A DNA stretch of 64,000 bases from Selaginella moellendorffii (Eukaryota > Streptophyta > Lycopodiopsida > Selaginellales > Selaginellaceae): NCBI RefSeq assembly GCF_000143415.4, contig NW_003314412.1:6368-70367 (forward strand), read 5' to 3'. Shown here in pieces: positions 28,231 through 40,300 of the stretch. Position numbers and translations under genes: made by a program. A model generated the notes under the pieces. The model had not been told where the DNA came from and did not search any database. It saw nothing but the letters and a program-made list of their open reading frames with translations. Positions within the stretch are counted from its first letter, which is position 1, and every line of letters starts with the position of its first letter.

Positions 28231-28640
28231 AATAAAGTATAAATTTCTCACTATAGTAATTCTATCATGGTTGTGTATATTAGGTGGATTGATGATATGG
28301 GTTATAATTTGCCATGTTATGCAAAAGCAATGGCACAAGCTCATATACAACAAAAGCCCACAGTTAAAGAGCATAATATTATATGAACTCCTCCTTTTAT
28401 GGATGTGGATGGTGAGGAAGACTAAGTTTAGTTTTTTTTTAGTCAAATTTTTTAGTGGTAATATGGAGTTTCTTCTTTGACTTTTGATATTTATTTTCTT
28501 ATTGGACTTATATTATTTAGCTTTTTCTTGGACTGAAAATATGTCTTAAGTTTTGCATAGAATTGTTGGTTGAACATCAACTTTTGTATTTGGTGGACTA
28601 TATTGACTTTCATTGACTTTCTTTGACTTGAGCTCAGGTC
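28231..28640. other. Unassigned AT-rich sequence
   Basis: No gene or repeat partner seen. TTGACTTTCATTGACTTTCTTTGACTTGAG near 28,605 is a short internal repetition. Confidence 0.5.
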
Positions 28641-29230
28641 AAAAACTACCCAGCCTCACTAAAGAGGGGAGCTGCTTATAGAAGAGAAGACAAGCTATAC
28701 GAAACGCAATGGACTTATCTATTATAAACAGATGAGGGTGTAGGTTCTAGAAAGGGAGCTAAAGAAGGTAACCTTAGAAGAGTGTCATAATGGACTTTTT
28801 GCAAAACATGGTGGAGTGCCCAAGATGATGGGCTTACTCAAGAGAAAGTATCATTAGCCAGACATGGCTAAAGACGTCCAAGACTATGTAAAGACATGTC
28901 TAACATGTCAACAGGTTAAAAGGTGTGGTGAAGCTGTTCTTTGAATAAGTGGTTTGAGTGCAGGGAAGGCTAGAAGAAATTATCTCAGATCAAGATAAGA
29001 TCTTCACTAGTAAGTTTTGGAGAACTCTCCTAGAATAGTATCACACTAAGTTGAAATTTAGCACAACCTATCACCCACAGACAAGTATTGGGTATTAAGT
29101 CAAGTTTGGTGGTACTAACACTTTTTGACAGATGGACAAACGGAAAGGGTGAATAAGCAACTAGAACCAAACTAATTGAGTAAGTCATTTGGGACTTGCG
29201 GAAATATGCTATAACAACTCACTTCCATTT
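28641..29230 (+). pseudogene. Ty3/gypsy integrase fragment
   Basis: Contains the His2-Cys2 zinc-binding region (AKHGGVPKMMGLLKRKYH, then KTCLTCQQVKR) at 28,800-28,925, and parts of the catalytic core (ISDQDKIFTSKFWRTLL and TYHPQT) at 28,980-29,085, then DGQTERVN near 29,131. Frames are broken by stops and small insertions, including about 45 bp inside the TYHPQTDGQTE motif. Confidence 0.75.
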
Positions 29231-29231
29231 T

Positions 29232-29530
29232 GAAAGGAAGGCCCAAGCCCTTAGGAAAGGTGAGGACTAATGAACCACAAGGTACTCAAGTGGGGCACCA
29301 CTCCACTTGAGCTGGGAGCACCATAGTCAATTTCCCTTCTGGGAGTGGGAGCTATTTTTAAGCACTTCCTTAGGTTGCCCTTTTGGCACCACTCGAATCC
29401 ATGTTCACTCCCACCCAAGGCCCTTAAGCCTCAATCTCAACTTCAAATCAGTTTGGAAGCACCACTAGAGAGTTTCTTCAAGACTGGTTCCTAGACCTCA
29501 CTATCCCTACTATACTTTTGGAACCCCTTA
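29232..29530 (-). repeat. LTR-type repeat, family A, inverted
   Basis: Reverse complement of 1-300 at high similarity, including GGTACTCAAGTGGGGCACCACTCC-like and GGAAGCACCACTAGAGAGTT-like blocks. Confidence 0.8.
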
Positions 29531-29800
29531 CAGTCCCCTCTACCCCTTTGGGAGACACATGCTTTGGGCTTTCACCCCATGACCTATATTAGTATTTCGA
29601 CTCGGTTTCAGACTTGATCTCAGACTCAATCTCAGACTCGACCTCGGACTGGGTCTCGGACTCGATCTCGGACTCGGTCTCAGACTGATCTTGGATCTCA
29701 AACTTGGTCTCGAACTCAGTCTCGAACTCGGTCTTGAACTCGGTCTCAGAATCAGTCTTGGATTCAATCTCGGACTCAGTCTCATCCGATGAACTCTTTA
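29531..29800 (-). repeat. LTR core module and GA minisatellite, inverted
   Basis: GGGCTTTCACCCCATG at 29,566-29,581 is the complement of the GGTGAAAGCCC module, followed by TCGGACTCGGTCTCAGACT units, the complement of the 755-1,103 type array. Confidence 0.8.
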
Positions 29801-30428
29801 TCATTTTGGTCGTGCTTTCAGGGATCCTTCAGCCTACAACACCTTGGAGAGTTGGTTCCTTACAACTCTACCATCTATAAAAGAAGTTTGATGCTCACAT
29901 TGAACATCTCTTTTTATGACTTGTTAACCATGTCTCTAGGGGCATCCCCCCCATTTAGAGGTGTGCCTAAATTAGCCTCCCTAACCAAAAGCCCATGACA
30001 ATGGACTATAGGTGTCTCTATACCCCTCACCTCATCATGCCTTAGTATGGGGTTGGGCCTTGAACCTAGCCATGCTTTACTATAGGATTGAGACTCGAAC
30101 CCAACCTCCACAGAATACGTCTATAAATTTGACATCCCTATGAGGAGTCAAGTGTAGTTCCCTATGCCTGGTCGACCTAGCTAACCCATGCTAATTAGCT
30201 TACCTTTGGTGCGCATTTAGGTCTCAACATATGACATTGCTCAATGTTTCAAATAGATTCTTTAATTGAATTTTGCATTTTGAATTGAAAAATACATAAA
30301 GTTCTACCTTGCAAAAATTCTTTCATTATATCTCGCGCATTTGCTAGGCTTTCCTTCAGTTCCTATATTGCTTTATTGTGTGGAAATCCTTTCCACTTCA
30401 CATGGAACTCCCTCACCTTACGTTCTTG
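29801..30428. repeat. Retroelement interior fragment
   Basis: About 29,930-30,150 resembles 3,840-4,020 and 9,540-9,770 (GGGGCATCCCCC, AAAGCCCATGACAA, GACTCGAACCCAACCTCC, TGAGGAGTCAAG). The rest is unassigned. No gene. Confidence 0.55.
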
Positions 30429-30980
30429 TCACTTGCTCTTGCATGCATTAAGGATAGCCTTGACTTTATATTCCTCTTCCCCTTGGATCACCTCAGATAG
30501 AGGTCTTATTTGGTCCTTGCAAAGTGGATCCTCAAAATATGGGTTGAGTAAGTTCACGTGGAACACAAGGTGCATTTTCCCTATCTCCCAAGGAAGTCGA
30601 AAGTAGTAAGCCATTTTACCAATTCAAGCCCCAATCTCATAAGGCCCCACAAACCTACTTAAAGAACTCAAGATTAGTTCATTTCTAGGAATACATGCAT
30701 TTTACCTTTGGTTTAACTTCCGACTAATCCCACTTGGTAACCTTAGGTTCTTGGTGTTCAGCTATACCTTATCCCCAGGTTAGAACTTTATATCTTAATA
30801 CTTTTGGTTCACATATTTAATTTGCCTTTGTTGAGCTTGTTCTAAGGAATCCCTTACTAAATTCTAAATGTTGAGTCTTTCTATTGTAAACACCTCCATT
30901 GCAAGTAACTCTCCATGATATTCAATCATGCTGGGTTCTACAAGACCTTCAATAGCTCACCCATTGATGACTTCCCATAG
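30429..30980 (-). pseudogene. Ty3/gypsy integrase C-terminal fragment
   Basis: On the minus strand the frame reads RFVGPYEIGA near 30,640 and then MHLVFHVNLLNPYFEDP (30,515-30,565), the usual end of plant Ty3 integrases (G-P-[YF] and V-F-H-V-S-L-L motifs). Further upstream, to about 30,980, are degenerate parts with stops. It belongs to a minus-strand element interrupted by LTR repeats. Confidence 0.7.
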
Positions 30981-31009
30981 ACTCACCTTGATACTTGAAT
31001 GTGGGAGAG

Positions 31010-31433
31010 TAAGGGTACCTATACCAGGCCATTAAGCCACAGTGTTTCTCCCCGGTGTCCCGAACCAAGTGTTGCACCCAAGGTTTGGGATTTAGAGAGT
31101 CCTATGATTACACCTTGTTGTACCAAGGGATGTTAGGAACCTGGAGGCTTGGTGTGCTTGGCTGCTTATGCTGGCGGGGAGTGTAGTTGAACCTTAAGTC
31201 TAGTCTAACCTGAGGAAGGAGATTGAGAGAGAATTTGGGAATTCGTGGATAGATGGCTAACACTTCATTACTTATACAGTGAGATATTGAAGCTAAGTAA
31301 GACCAAGTAAGAGTTGGTACAATAGGTGGGAACTTTGGCAAGGGAACTTAACTAAGGCAAAGGTAATAGTGGTCATATAAATGAGGTAATTTGGCAAATT
31401 GAAAAGGAGAAATTTTGTGGCTTACACCAAAGT
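31010..31433 (+). repeat. LTR-type repeat, family A, 3' part
   Basis: Direct copy of 318-735, from GGGTACCTATACCAGGCC to GTGGCTTACA. Confidence 0.8.
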
Positions 31434-34400
31434 CACATTTGCTACACTCTCCCCCCCTTATCAAACAAGCAAACCCCCTGATCAATGCCTTCATTGATGC
31501 ATACCCAAGTCTAGCAAATTGTTAAGAAAACAACTTTGAAAGTTAATGGAAAGCACATTATATGGGAAACACACCGAATTAAATGAGTTACAGAACTACC
31601 TCTCTTCTACCAAAAACATTAAGACTTAGACACCCTTTGGTCGTCATTGACAAGGAAATGACTAATGGAGTTAGTCACCTTTACTGTTTTGAGCACCACT
31701 CGGCTTATAAAGGAATGATACATCCCTACTTGTAGGGACATAGAGAGAGAGTCAGAGGCCCAATTTCCCCTAAGCAAGAAATCAACCCCATCTGGAAGAT
31801 TTAGACAACTATTATAAATTTGTAGAGGAAGTTGTTTACATGACAACAATCTGTTGAGGCACCCCATGAGCATTCCCTTGTAGCATCTCCTATAGAGAAT
31901 AGCTAATAGCATTGTAAAATGTGTTATTATAACTGATTTCTACTGTGTCTAAATGCTCAACCCAGTCGCGTTGGTTTGCCGTGACATAATACCATAGATA
32001 ATCCTCCACTTGAGCATTCACACATTCAGTTTGCCCATCGGTTTGAGGATGATAAGCCATACTAAACTTCAACTTGGTACCGAATAACTAGAATAGTGTG
32101 TTGTAAAACTTCATAAATCTCAAATCTCTGTCTGAGATCATCTCTTTGGGAAGACCACTAACCTGCACTAATTCATGGAAAAAGAGCTTTGTTGCTTGCT
32201 TCACATTCATTGTTTCCACAGTTGGAATGAAGTGTGCAATCTTCGACAATCGATCCACAACCACCATCAAAGTATCATAACCCTTAGACTTCGGCAAGCA
32301 AGTGATGAAGTCAAGTATCACACTCTAATAGGGCTTTTCATATTTATCCTCTTAAAAACCATAGAAGTCCGATTTCGACATGCTCGAAACTGACAAAAAG
32401 CATATGGGGGGGTTGTGATGAAGGGAGGATCCTTGGAACTAGAGTTCAGTTCTGTGCAGATCAAATCAAGGAACTAGAGTCCATAGAGTTCACAGAACTG
32501 GACTATCCAAGAACAGAGTTCTGATCATGGTGGATCCACGACCAAGGTAAGAAAGGAATCAGCCAACACAACTATACCGTACAAATTGGAACTTCAGTGT
32601 GCCATCAAAAGTTGTTCCATTACCGAGTGCAATCAGAAGGTAGCCACGTTGTTTGAAGGACCCGGTGCGTGTCGGAGAATAGTGTCCTTTGCATATTCAA
32701 ATGGCACCTAAGCGAGTGGTCCCCTCCTTAAGTGGAGCTTGGCTCTCCGGACCCCAAAACTCCAAACCTCAAGTGAATGAGGAAGGAAGGACCCTGCCAA
32801 TAAGGTTCTGTGCAACTAGTGTCCTTGGAAGAAGTTCCAGCAACCGTGGACTCCAAAGCCCCAAACTTGAACCGTGTCCCGAAATTTGGACGTTTGGATC
32901 TCGCTTGTGAACCGTTGGATTGCCACGGAGTTTTTCTGGTGTGTGCTCCTTCAGAGGATCTATCTTCCCACCGTTGCGATTGGCGAAAAGGTACCTGGTT
33001 CAGCCGCCGCCGCAATCCCTAGGTCGTCCATAACCCTAGCCACCGCCATAGATAGGGTCACCTTGATCTCCTGATTCCTGGCTCCAAATCGCTTGTTCTT
33101 GGACTCACAATGATCGTGGGGATGTGCTCTCTCCAGCCGTGAAAAGGAATCATGGAAAATACAGGTGGGCAGCTTGCAGTGACTAAAAGAGTACTCTTAA
33201 ACATGTTTGCTCATGGAACATGCAAATCCATTGAAACCAAAGCACGACTCGCTCTCAGCATCATCCTTATTGCTCTCCTAGTCCTACTCCTACTTTGGAT
33301 CAAGCACGAAAGTTGACTCTCAAGGCACTCCTCTTCTTGCTAAACTTAGGGTTTTTCTCCTCTAGTCCAACTTTCTCAAGTATCACACTCTGAAATGGCC
33401 ATGCCAGTGCTGGAATGCATTGCAACTTTCCAACCTACTTCTTAGTTCTGCACTTACATTGTTAGCATATAGGGCAGGAACAGACATAATCCGCTACATC
33501 ACCTTCCATACCAGACCAGAAAAATCCCTTTTTCAATGAAGTAAGTGTCTTGCATTTTCCACCATATCCTACTGCCGGAACATCATGATATTCCCGTAAA
33601 AACAACAGCTGCTGATCCTTAAAGGGAAGATATAATCTTTCTTGCTTATAGAATATAAGCCTATCCCAAACTGAGAAGTGAAGCATTGCTGGTTTGACTA
33701 GCAACTTTCGTTGTTTCACTATTAAGGTTCTGCTTTGACAACTCTTCATGGTGCAAGATTGCCTTCGCCAATGGATTACTACCATATGAAGCCCGAACAT
33801 CCTCCAACTAGTCTAAACTGATTGCTTATATTGCCCAGAATTGAGCCTAACAACTCAACGTATCCAGAACAATATTGTCTTTACTAGGTTTATATATGAT
33901 TTCAATATCAAATCTAGCAAGCTTCTTTTGCCAACGAGCCTACTTTGGCATAAGCTTAGGCTGCATAGCAAAGTAGCTCAATGTGTTATTATTTGTATAA
34001 ACCTTAGTATGCCCACCCAAATAGTATTCTAATGTTCCAACATCGACACTATAGCAAATATCTCTTTCTCATGCATTGGCCATCTTCATTGGGTTATATC
34101 CAATTGCTTGGAATAGAATGCAATGGGACAACCATGTCACCTTAGTGTAACACCAACCACTTTATCACAATCTTGTTGCAACACAACACCAATAGCATAG
34201 CCAGATGCATCACAATGCACTTTGAAGGGTTTATTAAGATCTAGGATCCTAAGAACAGGAACCATAGTCAAGATTTCCTTCAACCATACAAAAGCACATT
34301 AACAAGCCGGTGTCCAATGAAATGGTATACTACTCTTTGTTAACTTAGTTAACGAAAGAGCCATTCTTGCAAACTTGTAGACAAACTTGTGATAGTATTT

Positions 34401-35590
34401 AGCCAAACTAAGAAAGGAACAAACATCTGATATAGTGGTTGAGACTCCTAGGACTTCACTATTTCCACCTTCTTTGGATCCACCACAATTACACCACCAT
34501 CAACATATCTAAGAAAGTTCACACACAATTGTCCAAAAGTGCATTTACTTTCCTTAGCATATAGTTTGTGTTCACACAACTTCTGAAACACCAAAGCCAA
34601 ATGTTTCAAATGATCCTCCAATGTTTCACTGAAGACTAGAACATCATTGATATATAGGACAACAAATGTGTCTAAATAATCTTTAAATATTCTATCCATC
34701 ATAATGTTGAATATTGCCAGAGCATTACATAACCCAAATGGCATGATAAGGAACTCATAAGACTCGTACCAATTCTTAAAAGCTGTCTTCTCCACATCCT
34801 GATTTGCCACCCATATCTAATGATACCCAGATTGCAAATTAAGTCGTGTAAAATACTTAGCCTTTAAGGGTTGGATAAACAAGTCATAAATGTGAGGTAG
34901 AGGATAACTATTTTTGACAGTAATTTTATTAAGTGCCCAATAGTCAATACACATCTTCATGGTTCCATCCTTTTTCATAATAAAAAGGACTGACACTCCA
35001 TAAAGTGACTTGCTTGGTCAGATATAACCTTTGTCAAGAAGCTTTATGAGTTGTTTCTTGAGTTCAACCATCTCCTTGATGTTCAAACAATATGAAGGTT
35101 TTGTAGGTGGTTTAGAATCTAGAATGACCTCAATCCGATGATCAACCTCACAGCTAGGAGGTAACCCTAATAGCAAATCCTTTGGAAAGATATCCTGATT
35201 CCTCACCAACAACTCCAATATCTTCTTTGGTACAGGATCAACCCCATCACTAATTTGAATTGAGTCACCATCACTCTTAGCTTCCATCATTTGAACCCAA
35301 AAGGTCCAACATAGCTACTTTTTGAGTGACTATCATAGTCAGGAACTTAGCATCCCAATCCTTTGAGGAGCATTTTTGCAACTAGAAGGATACATCAGAA
35401 CGTCCTTTTGACCTCAATATGATGTGACTTTGTCCAGCACCATAAATCCCTTTAATATATTTGTTGAAGAAATTCATATCAAACACCATCTAAAAATCTG
35501 GTATCTTCAACACTACCAAATCCACTTTTTCTTTCCACTTAGATATTTTTATTGGACTATCACTCACAAATTTTCTAGCTACTTACCAAC
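31434..35590 (-). pseudogene. Decayed minus-strand Ty3/gypsy pol (protease to integrase)
   Basis: Reading right to left on the minus strand: a retropepsin tail (KISKWKEKVDLVVL, about 35,590-35,300), the RT entry region (KPPTKPSYCLNIKEMVELKK, 35,290-35,020), and the RT palm and thumb (FLIMPFGLCNALAIFN, then a YINDVLVFS catalytic box with N for the first D, 34,810-34,450). Next come RNase H (about 34,260-33,850; YTNNNTLSYFAMQ), the integrase zinc-binding domain (33,800-33,440), and the integrase core (MILDFITCLPKSKGYDTLMV, TDGQTECVN; 32,320-31,890). A 1.05-kb foreign insertion splits the integrase at 32,327-33,391. Many stops make it inactive. Chromovirus-like domain order, lineage not resolved. 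Confidence 0.8.
32327..33391. mobile_element. 1.05-kb insertion with 16-bp target duplication
   Basis: TCAAGTATCACACTCT occurs at 32,311-32,326 and again at 33,376-33,391, and the integrase frame is continuous if everything between is removed. The long target duplication suggests target-primed reverse transcription (LINE, SINE or a retrocopy). I see no clear poly(A) tail. The insert is GC-richer than its surroundings, with CCGCCGCCGCAATCCCTAGG near 33,005 and unclear short frames on both strands. Confidence 0.7.
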
Positions 35591-35604
35591 CTTTTGCAAA
35601 CCAC

Positions 35605-35978
35605 CATGGCCTAACGGCCCAGTATAGGTACCCCCCCCCCCTCCATCCCAAAAGGAAGGCCCAAGCCCTTAGGAACAGTGAGGACTAATGAGCCGCAAGG
35701 TACTCAAGTGGGGCACCACTTCACCTGAGCCAAGAGCACTGCAGTCGATTTCCTTTTTGGGAGGGAGCTAGTCTTGAGCACTTCCTTGGGTGGTCCCTCC
35801 GGCACCACCCAAGTTTATGCTTACTCCCACCCAAGGCCCCTTAGCCTTAGTCTCAACCTTAAATCAATTTGGAAGCACTATTAAAGAGTTCCTTCAAAAC
35901 TGGTTTTTAAACCTCACTATTTCCATTATATTTTTGAAATCCTCTGCAGCCCCCTGGGAGACACACGCTTTGAGCTTT
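35605..35978 (-). repeat. LTR-type repeat, family A, inverted
   Basis: Reverse complement of about 1-350, from GGCCTAACGGCCCAGTATAGG to the CTCACTATTTCCATTATA block and GAGACACACGCTTTGAGCTTTT. An 11-base C run is at 35,631-35,641. Confidence 0.8.
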
Positions 35979-36164
35979 TGTTAGGGCGCGGCCACACACA
36001 CACACACACACACATAGAGAATATTTTGGTCTTTAGAATATTTCCTATCTTCCTTGTATAAAACCCTTGCCCCATAAGGGCAAAGGGGGCATTTTGTGAA
36101 GAGCATTGAAGCATTTTTTATGTTTGAGTGAGCGTTGGGGGAGGCGCCCTTCTTTCCCCCAACA
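35979..36164 (+). repeat. Short LTR (186 bp)
   Basis: Begins TGTTAGGGCG and ends CCCCCAACA, so the ends form the inverted TGTTRGGG/CCCCAACA typical of LTRs. It contains an (AC)10 run and a TATAAAA-like TGTATAAAACC at 36,055. It is followed by a possible primer-binding site. Confidence 0.6.
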
Positions 36165-36184
36165 AATGGTGAACCCAGTGTGAC
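36165..36184 (+). other. Possible primer-binding site
   Basis: AATGGTGAACCCAGTGTGAC directly follows the short LTR, in the position and style of a tRNA primer-binding site (TGGTGAACCC). The tRNA is not identified. Confidence 0.45.
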
Positions 36185-37364
36185 GCACAGCACTTTCAAA
36201 GGCGTCATTTCTCTCTTTTTCTTTTGGCTGCAGACTTTGGGAAGGAATTTCTTATTCATCTGGCGGTGGTTTTGTTTGATCTTGGGATTGTTGGATAGGT
36301 CTAGAGCTTCTCTTTCAAGCAAGGTATACCACTTATCAAGCCGTGCAATATTTGAAGAGATACAATGTTTCTTGGCCCGGTCAGATGAACATTTTGGGGT
36401 TTTCACTTTCTTGCCTAGATCCTCGCCCAATTTCTCAAGGTAGTTCATTTGGGCTTGTAGATCTAGCCTAGATCTATGAGTAGTGGTGATTCTTGGCACT
36501 AGATTTGGGTAAATTGACGGCATGCAAAAGGATTTTCTTCTTCGGCTAGATTGGGTCATCTTGGTAGTAGGAATTCGTGCTTCTTCGGGCTTTGTTTTGG
36601 ATGTTGTTTGTTTCTAGAGGTGCTATTGGTCCTGGGCTTTCCAAAAATACCAACGGCACCTTAGTATCAATCTACATCAGTGACATGCACATGTTTTTCG
36701 ACAATATTGGTGTTCTAGGCTACCTCTTCTTGGATTTCGGGGAATATTGAGGTAGCTTCTTCACAAATTCTTGTGATAGAGGGTAGATGGGGTTGAGCCC
36801 TTTCCAACGAGCCCACCAAAATTCAAAATGGGGAAGGATCGAGACCAAAGGACTCATTTTTCTCTTTCAGGTTGAACTTTGTTGGGAGTTCCTTGGGAAC
36901 GAAGAAATCTTCAAGGAGTAGGAGTAGGCGTAGGAACAGGAACATGAGCAGGAACAAGAGTTGGCACAAAAGTAGGAGTCGATGTTGGAGTAGGCACAAG
37001 AGTAGGAGCGAGAGCAGGGGGTTACCAGTTATAGGTTATAGGTTCCCAATTACTAGTTACTAGTTACTGGTTACCGGTTACCAGTTACTCCAAGAGGCAT
37101 TTTGGGCGACTTTAAGCAACTTGAGCACTAGCCTACAGTCTTCTTGCTCCTGTCAACCCAGTTGCCTTGACCAAGCATTTGCCGTGTTCAGGGTATTTAA
37201 TGCCGATACAAACTACACATGCGACAAATTGGCACCCTTTTACCATACTTCAAGGCCGTAAGGTATGGAGTAAACTTTCTAACATCCAAAGGCAGCTTAA
37301 GTACGACACAGCACCTTCTCGGGCCGAGTCCTCTTCATCCTCAGCAGATTCTAGTGACTTCAAT
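36185..37364 (+). other. Leader region of the plus-strand retrotransposon with simple repeats
   Basis: No convincing gene. 36,900-37,020 is built of AGTAGGAGTAGGCGTAGGAAC units and 37,020-37,090 of GGTTACCAGTTACTAGTTACT units with several overlapping dyads. The gag-like frame starts soon after. Confidence 0.5.
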
Positions 37365-40300
37365 CTACGAGCTATGGCACAGCCACCTTTAGCTCGACCT
37401 CAGCTCCATGTTCTGCAGAGGGGGAGTGATCTACTGACCTTCTCAGGTGTTGGAATAGTCTCTCCAGCATCACATATCAGTCACTTTGATTACTACTGCA
37501 CCATAAACATGATTGTCGACGATGATTGTATGTGCCGCGACTTCTTGCAGTCTCTTGAAGGCAAAGCAACAACTTAGGCAAATTCTCTCTTCCTAAAGGA
37601 CCGGACAAACTTTCGGACACTACTTGCTTCTTTCAAGGAATGTTTTGTTGAAGGAAAACCCACAAATCAGCTACTTGTCGACCTCTTTTCGTTCTGACAG
37701 GGTGTTCACGAGTCTGTTCCTAACTACATCACCCAGTTTTGAGCATACTGGAAGCAATGTTGGGATCACAGAGTGGTCCAAGATGAATAACAAGGGATCA
37801 CAGCATTCATGGCGGGTCTGCATGGGAACTTGTAGCGGAAACTTCTTAAGAAGATATTCAGGTCTTGCTGCGAGGCATTTTCATTTGCCACGAAGTAGGA
37901 AAGAGAGCTCCTTTTCGACCTAGGGATTGCTAGAGTTGATTTCAACCAAGCCATCACCCCATCAGAGTCACCTTGTGCAGCTATTCATTCATCCACACCA
38001 AAGCCCATCGCTATTAAGCATACACCTCCGGCTATTGAGAACTTTGCCAACGAGATGCAGCAGCTGAAGGAGATCATTCTTCAGCAACAATCACACCATA
38101 ACAAACTGCTCCAGGAGCTGGTGGAGTCCAGGAAAGAGGCTGCTACAGCTCGGGAATGCAAATTTAAGTCCCGTTGATGAACTCACTGCGAGACGAACAC
38201 ACACAACACGTTGTGTTGCTTCAAGCTTCACCCAGAGCTTTGGCCTCCACCTTCTCAACGTGTCCAACAACATCCCTTTACTGATAATTCCACATCGTCT
38301 CAGGGTCCAAAGACATATCAGGAGCAATTGGAGCAACAAGCAATTGAGGCAGCCCATTTGTCAAGCAAAGGCAAGGCACCAGCCTCATCGGCCAACACGA
38401 CTTTAGTTGCTGAGGAACTCTATAGGCAACAGCAGCAAACCGCAGCCACTCGAGCCCAAGCGAAGAAGAAGGCAACCACTCAGCCTGCTATAAATCCCCA
38501 GGCACTAGTTGAGAGTGAATCTCTATCAGCACCAAATTCAGTGACACAGAGGATGGCTTGTAAGCTCCCCTTCAAGTCACTACTCTCTTCTCCTCCTGAG
38601 ATCTCACCAACAGCTATTCCTATTCTGGAGCCAGTTCTTCAACAGCTAGTTGACACTCCTATCACCTTTTCGCTCCGAGACATGCAGCCAGCGTTTAGAG
38701 GAGTTTGCACGGTCAGGAACACCAGAGAGCACTCTCAAGAGGACTCCTCAAGATGTGCACATTGTCGACATAACAACATACAGTGGAGATCCTAGTCCAT
38801 TCTTCATCCCGGTGCAGATTGGTACTTCCTCTTGTAGGGTGGATGCTTTGGTTGACTCTAGTCCTGGAAGCAATATTATCTCTCTTGAAGCTACCTTTTG
38901 TAAGCAACCAAAGAGAATGACTCGAGAGACGGTCCATGGGGTTCAAATATAGAGGGAAAGGGCCCATAAATAAGAGTGCACCCCTTTTTTCAATCAGTTA
39001 AAGGTTTTGGGATACTTGGAGTTAAACGTCCTTGGGTTTGAATAGTACTGGGCTGGGTGACCTCCCGGGAAGTCTAAACTCAAGGGCTTACACCTTTTTG
39101 GCACAACTACAGATCACAAAGAGCTCCTCCATCATGCTCAAGACCTTCGCAAACCACACCGTTCCTCCAGCAAGCATTTGCTATGGTGTCAAGGTCTCAA
39201 TGCAAGGTGATATTTCTGAGGTAGATTTCCTCGTAGTTGACTACCAGCATCTGGGAACATCCTCGTTGAAGGACTCTATCATCCTTGCCTACTCATGGCA
39301 AGTCACAACCCATTGCACCATTGACAGCACACAAGGTAAGATGGAAATTAGTGATGGAACCCATAGTGCCACCTTTCTCAACAACTACGGTAGAGCTCTT
39401 TCTCAACAAACCCAGTAGGCTCAAACTAAGATGACCTCCACACCATACTTTCCTCCTGAGCTCATAGAGGTTTTGCCTGAGTTGGCGGTGGAGTCGACCA
39501 TCTATATGACAATGCTTTCTCATGCAATGTGACTGACATGGTTGGAGGTGAGTCAGATAGCCCAAGACATCTTTCAGCTTCACTCTCTTTATTTGAGAGT
39601 AAGGCCAAGCCTCTAGTAATGCCCTCTTTATTTGATGGTGGGGCTGATAGTGTACACGCTCCCATATACAACTTTCCAGAGTGTTTCTTGATAGAGGAAG
39701 GGCTTCTCGGTTTGTTCTTTGCATAGGACCAACACTCTCTTATGGAGCTTGATGACATAGTCACTCTAGACCAGGTCCATCTTTCATAAGACACAGCTGA
39801 ACTCAATCCTCCTCAACAACTATCTGAGGTGTCACACAGCCCACATCTTCCTACTGAAATCGCAGTAGCTGACGACTCCGAGTGTATTTTGTCATGCCAT
39901 TTCTTGGAGACAAAGGATGACATCCAGACACGTGACTGGCAGAAAGAATCAAGCCAATCGAATGTGCTATATGCAAGTTATAGCTCTTTGAGTTCAAAAT
40001 TTTCTACCGTGGAGCTCCTAGTTATAGGTCCAAGTGTATTACACTGAAACTTTAGCACCAGACTTGGACTTGACTTCAGTGGAGGATCTTCCTTCACTTG
40101 TAGAGTACTTGGCTACAGTCCTTGCATTGGACATTGAGCACTCAGAGCATCAGAAGCAAAAAGAACAACAGACAAAGACTCCGGATCCAACAACAACGTT
40201 CTTGCTAGACTTGCCAGAGACGGTCTTGCCAGATGTGATGTCCCCAGAATCTTTATTCAAAGAAGAGGACACTCCTATGATTTCTTCCCCAAAAACTAGG

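Noticed and set aside
29232-35978. Family-A LTR fragments as the two ends of one intact element
   Set aside because: Orientations and breakpoints do not pair, and the enclosed pol fragments belong to different insertions.
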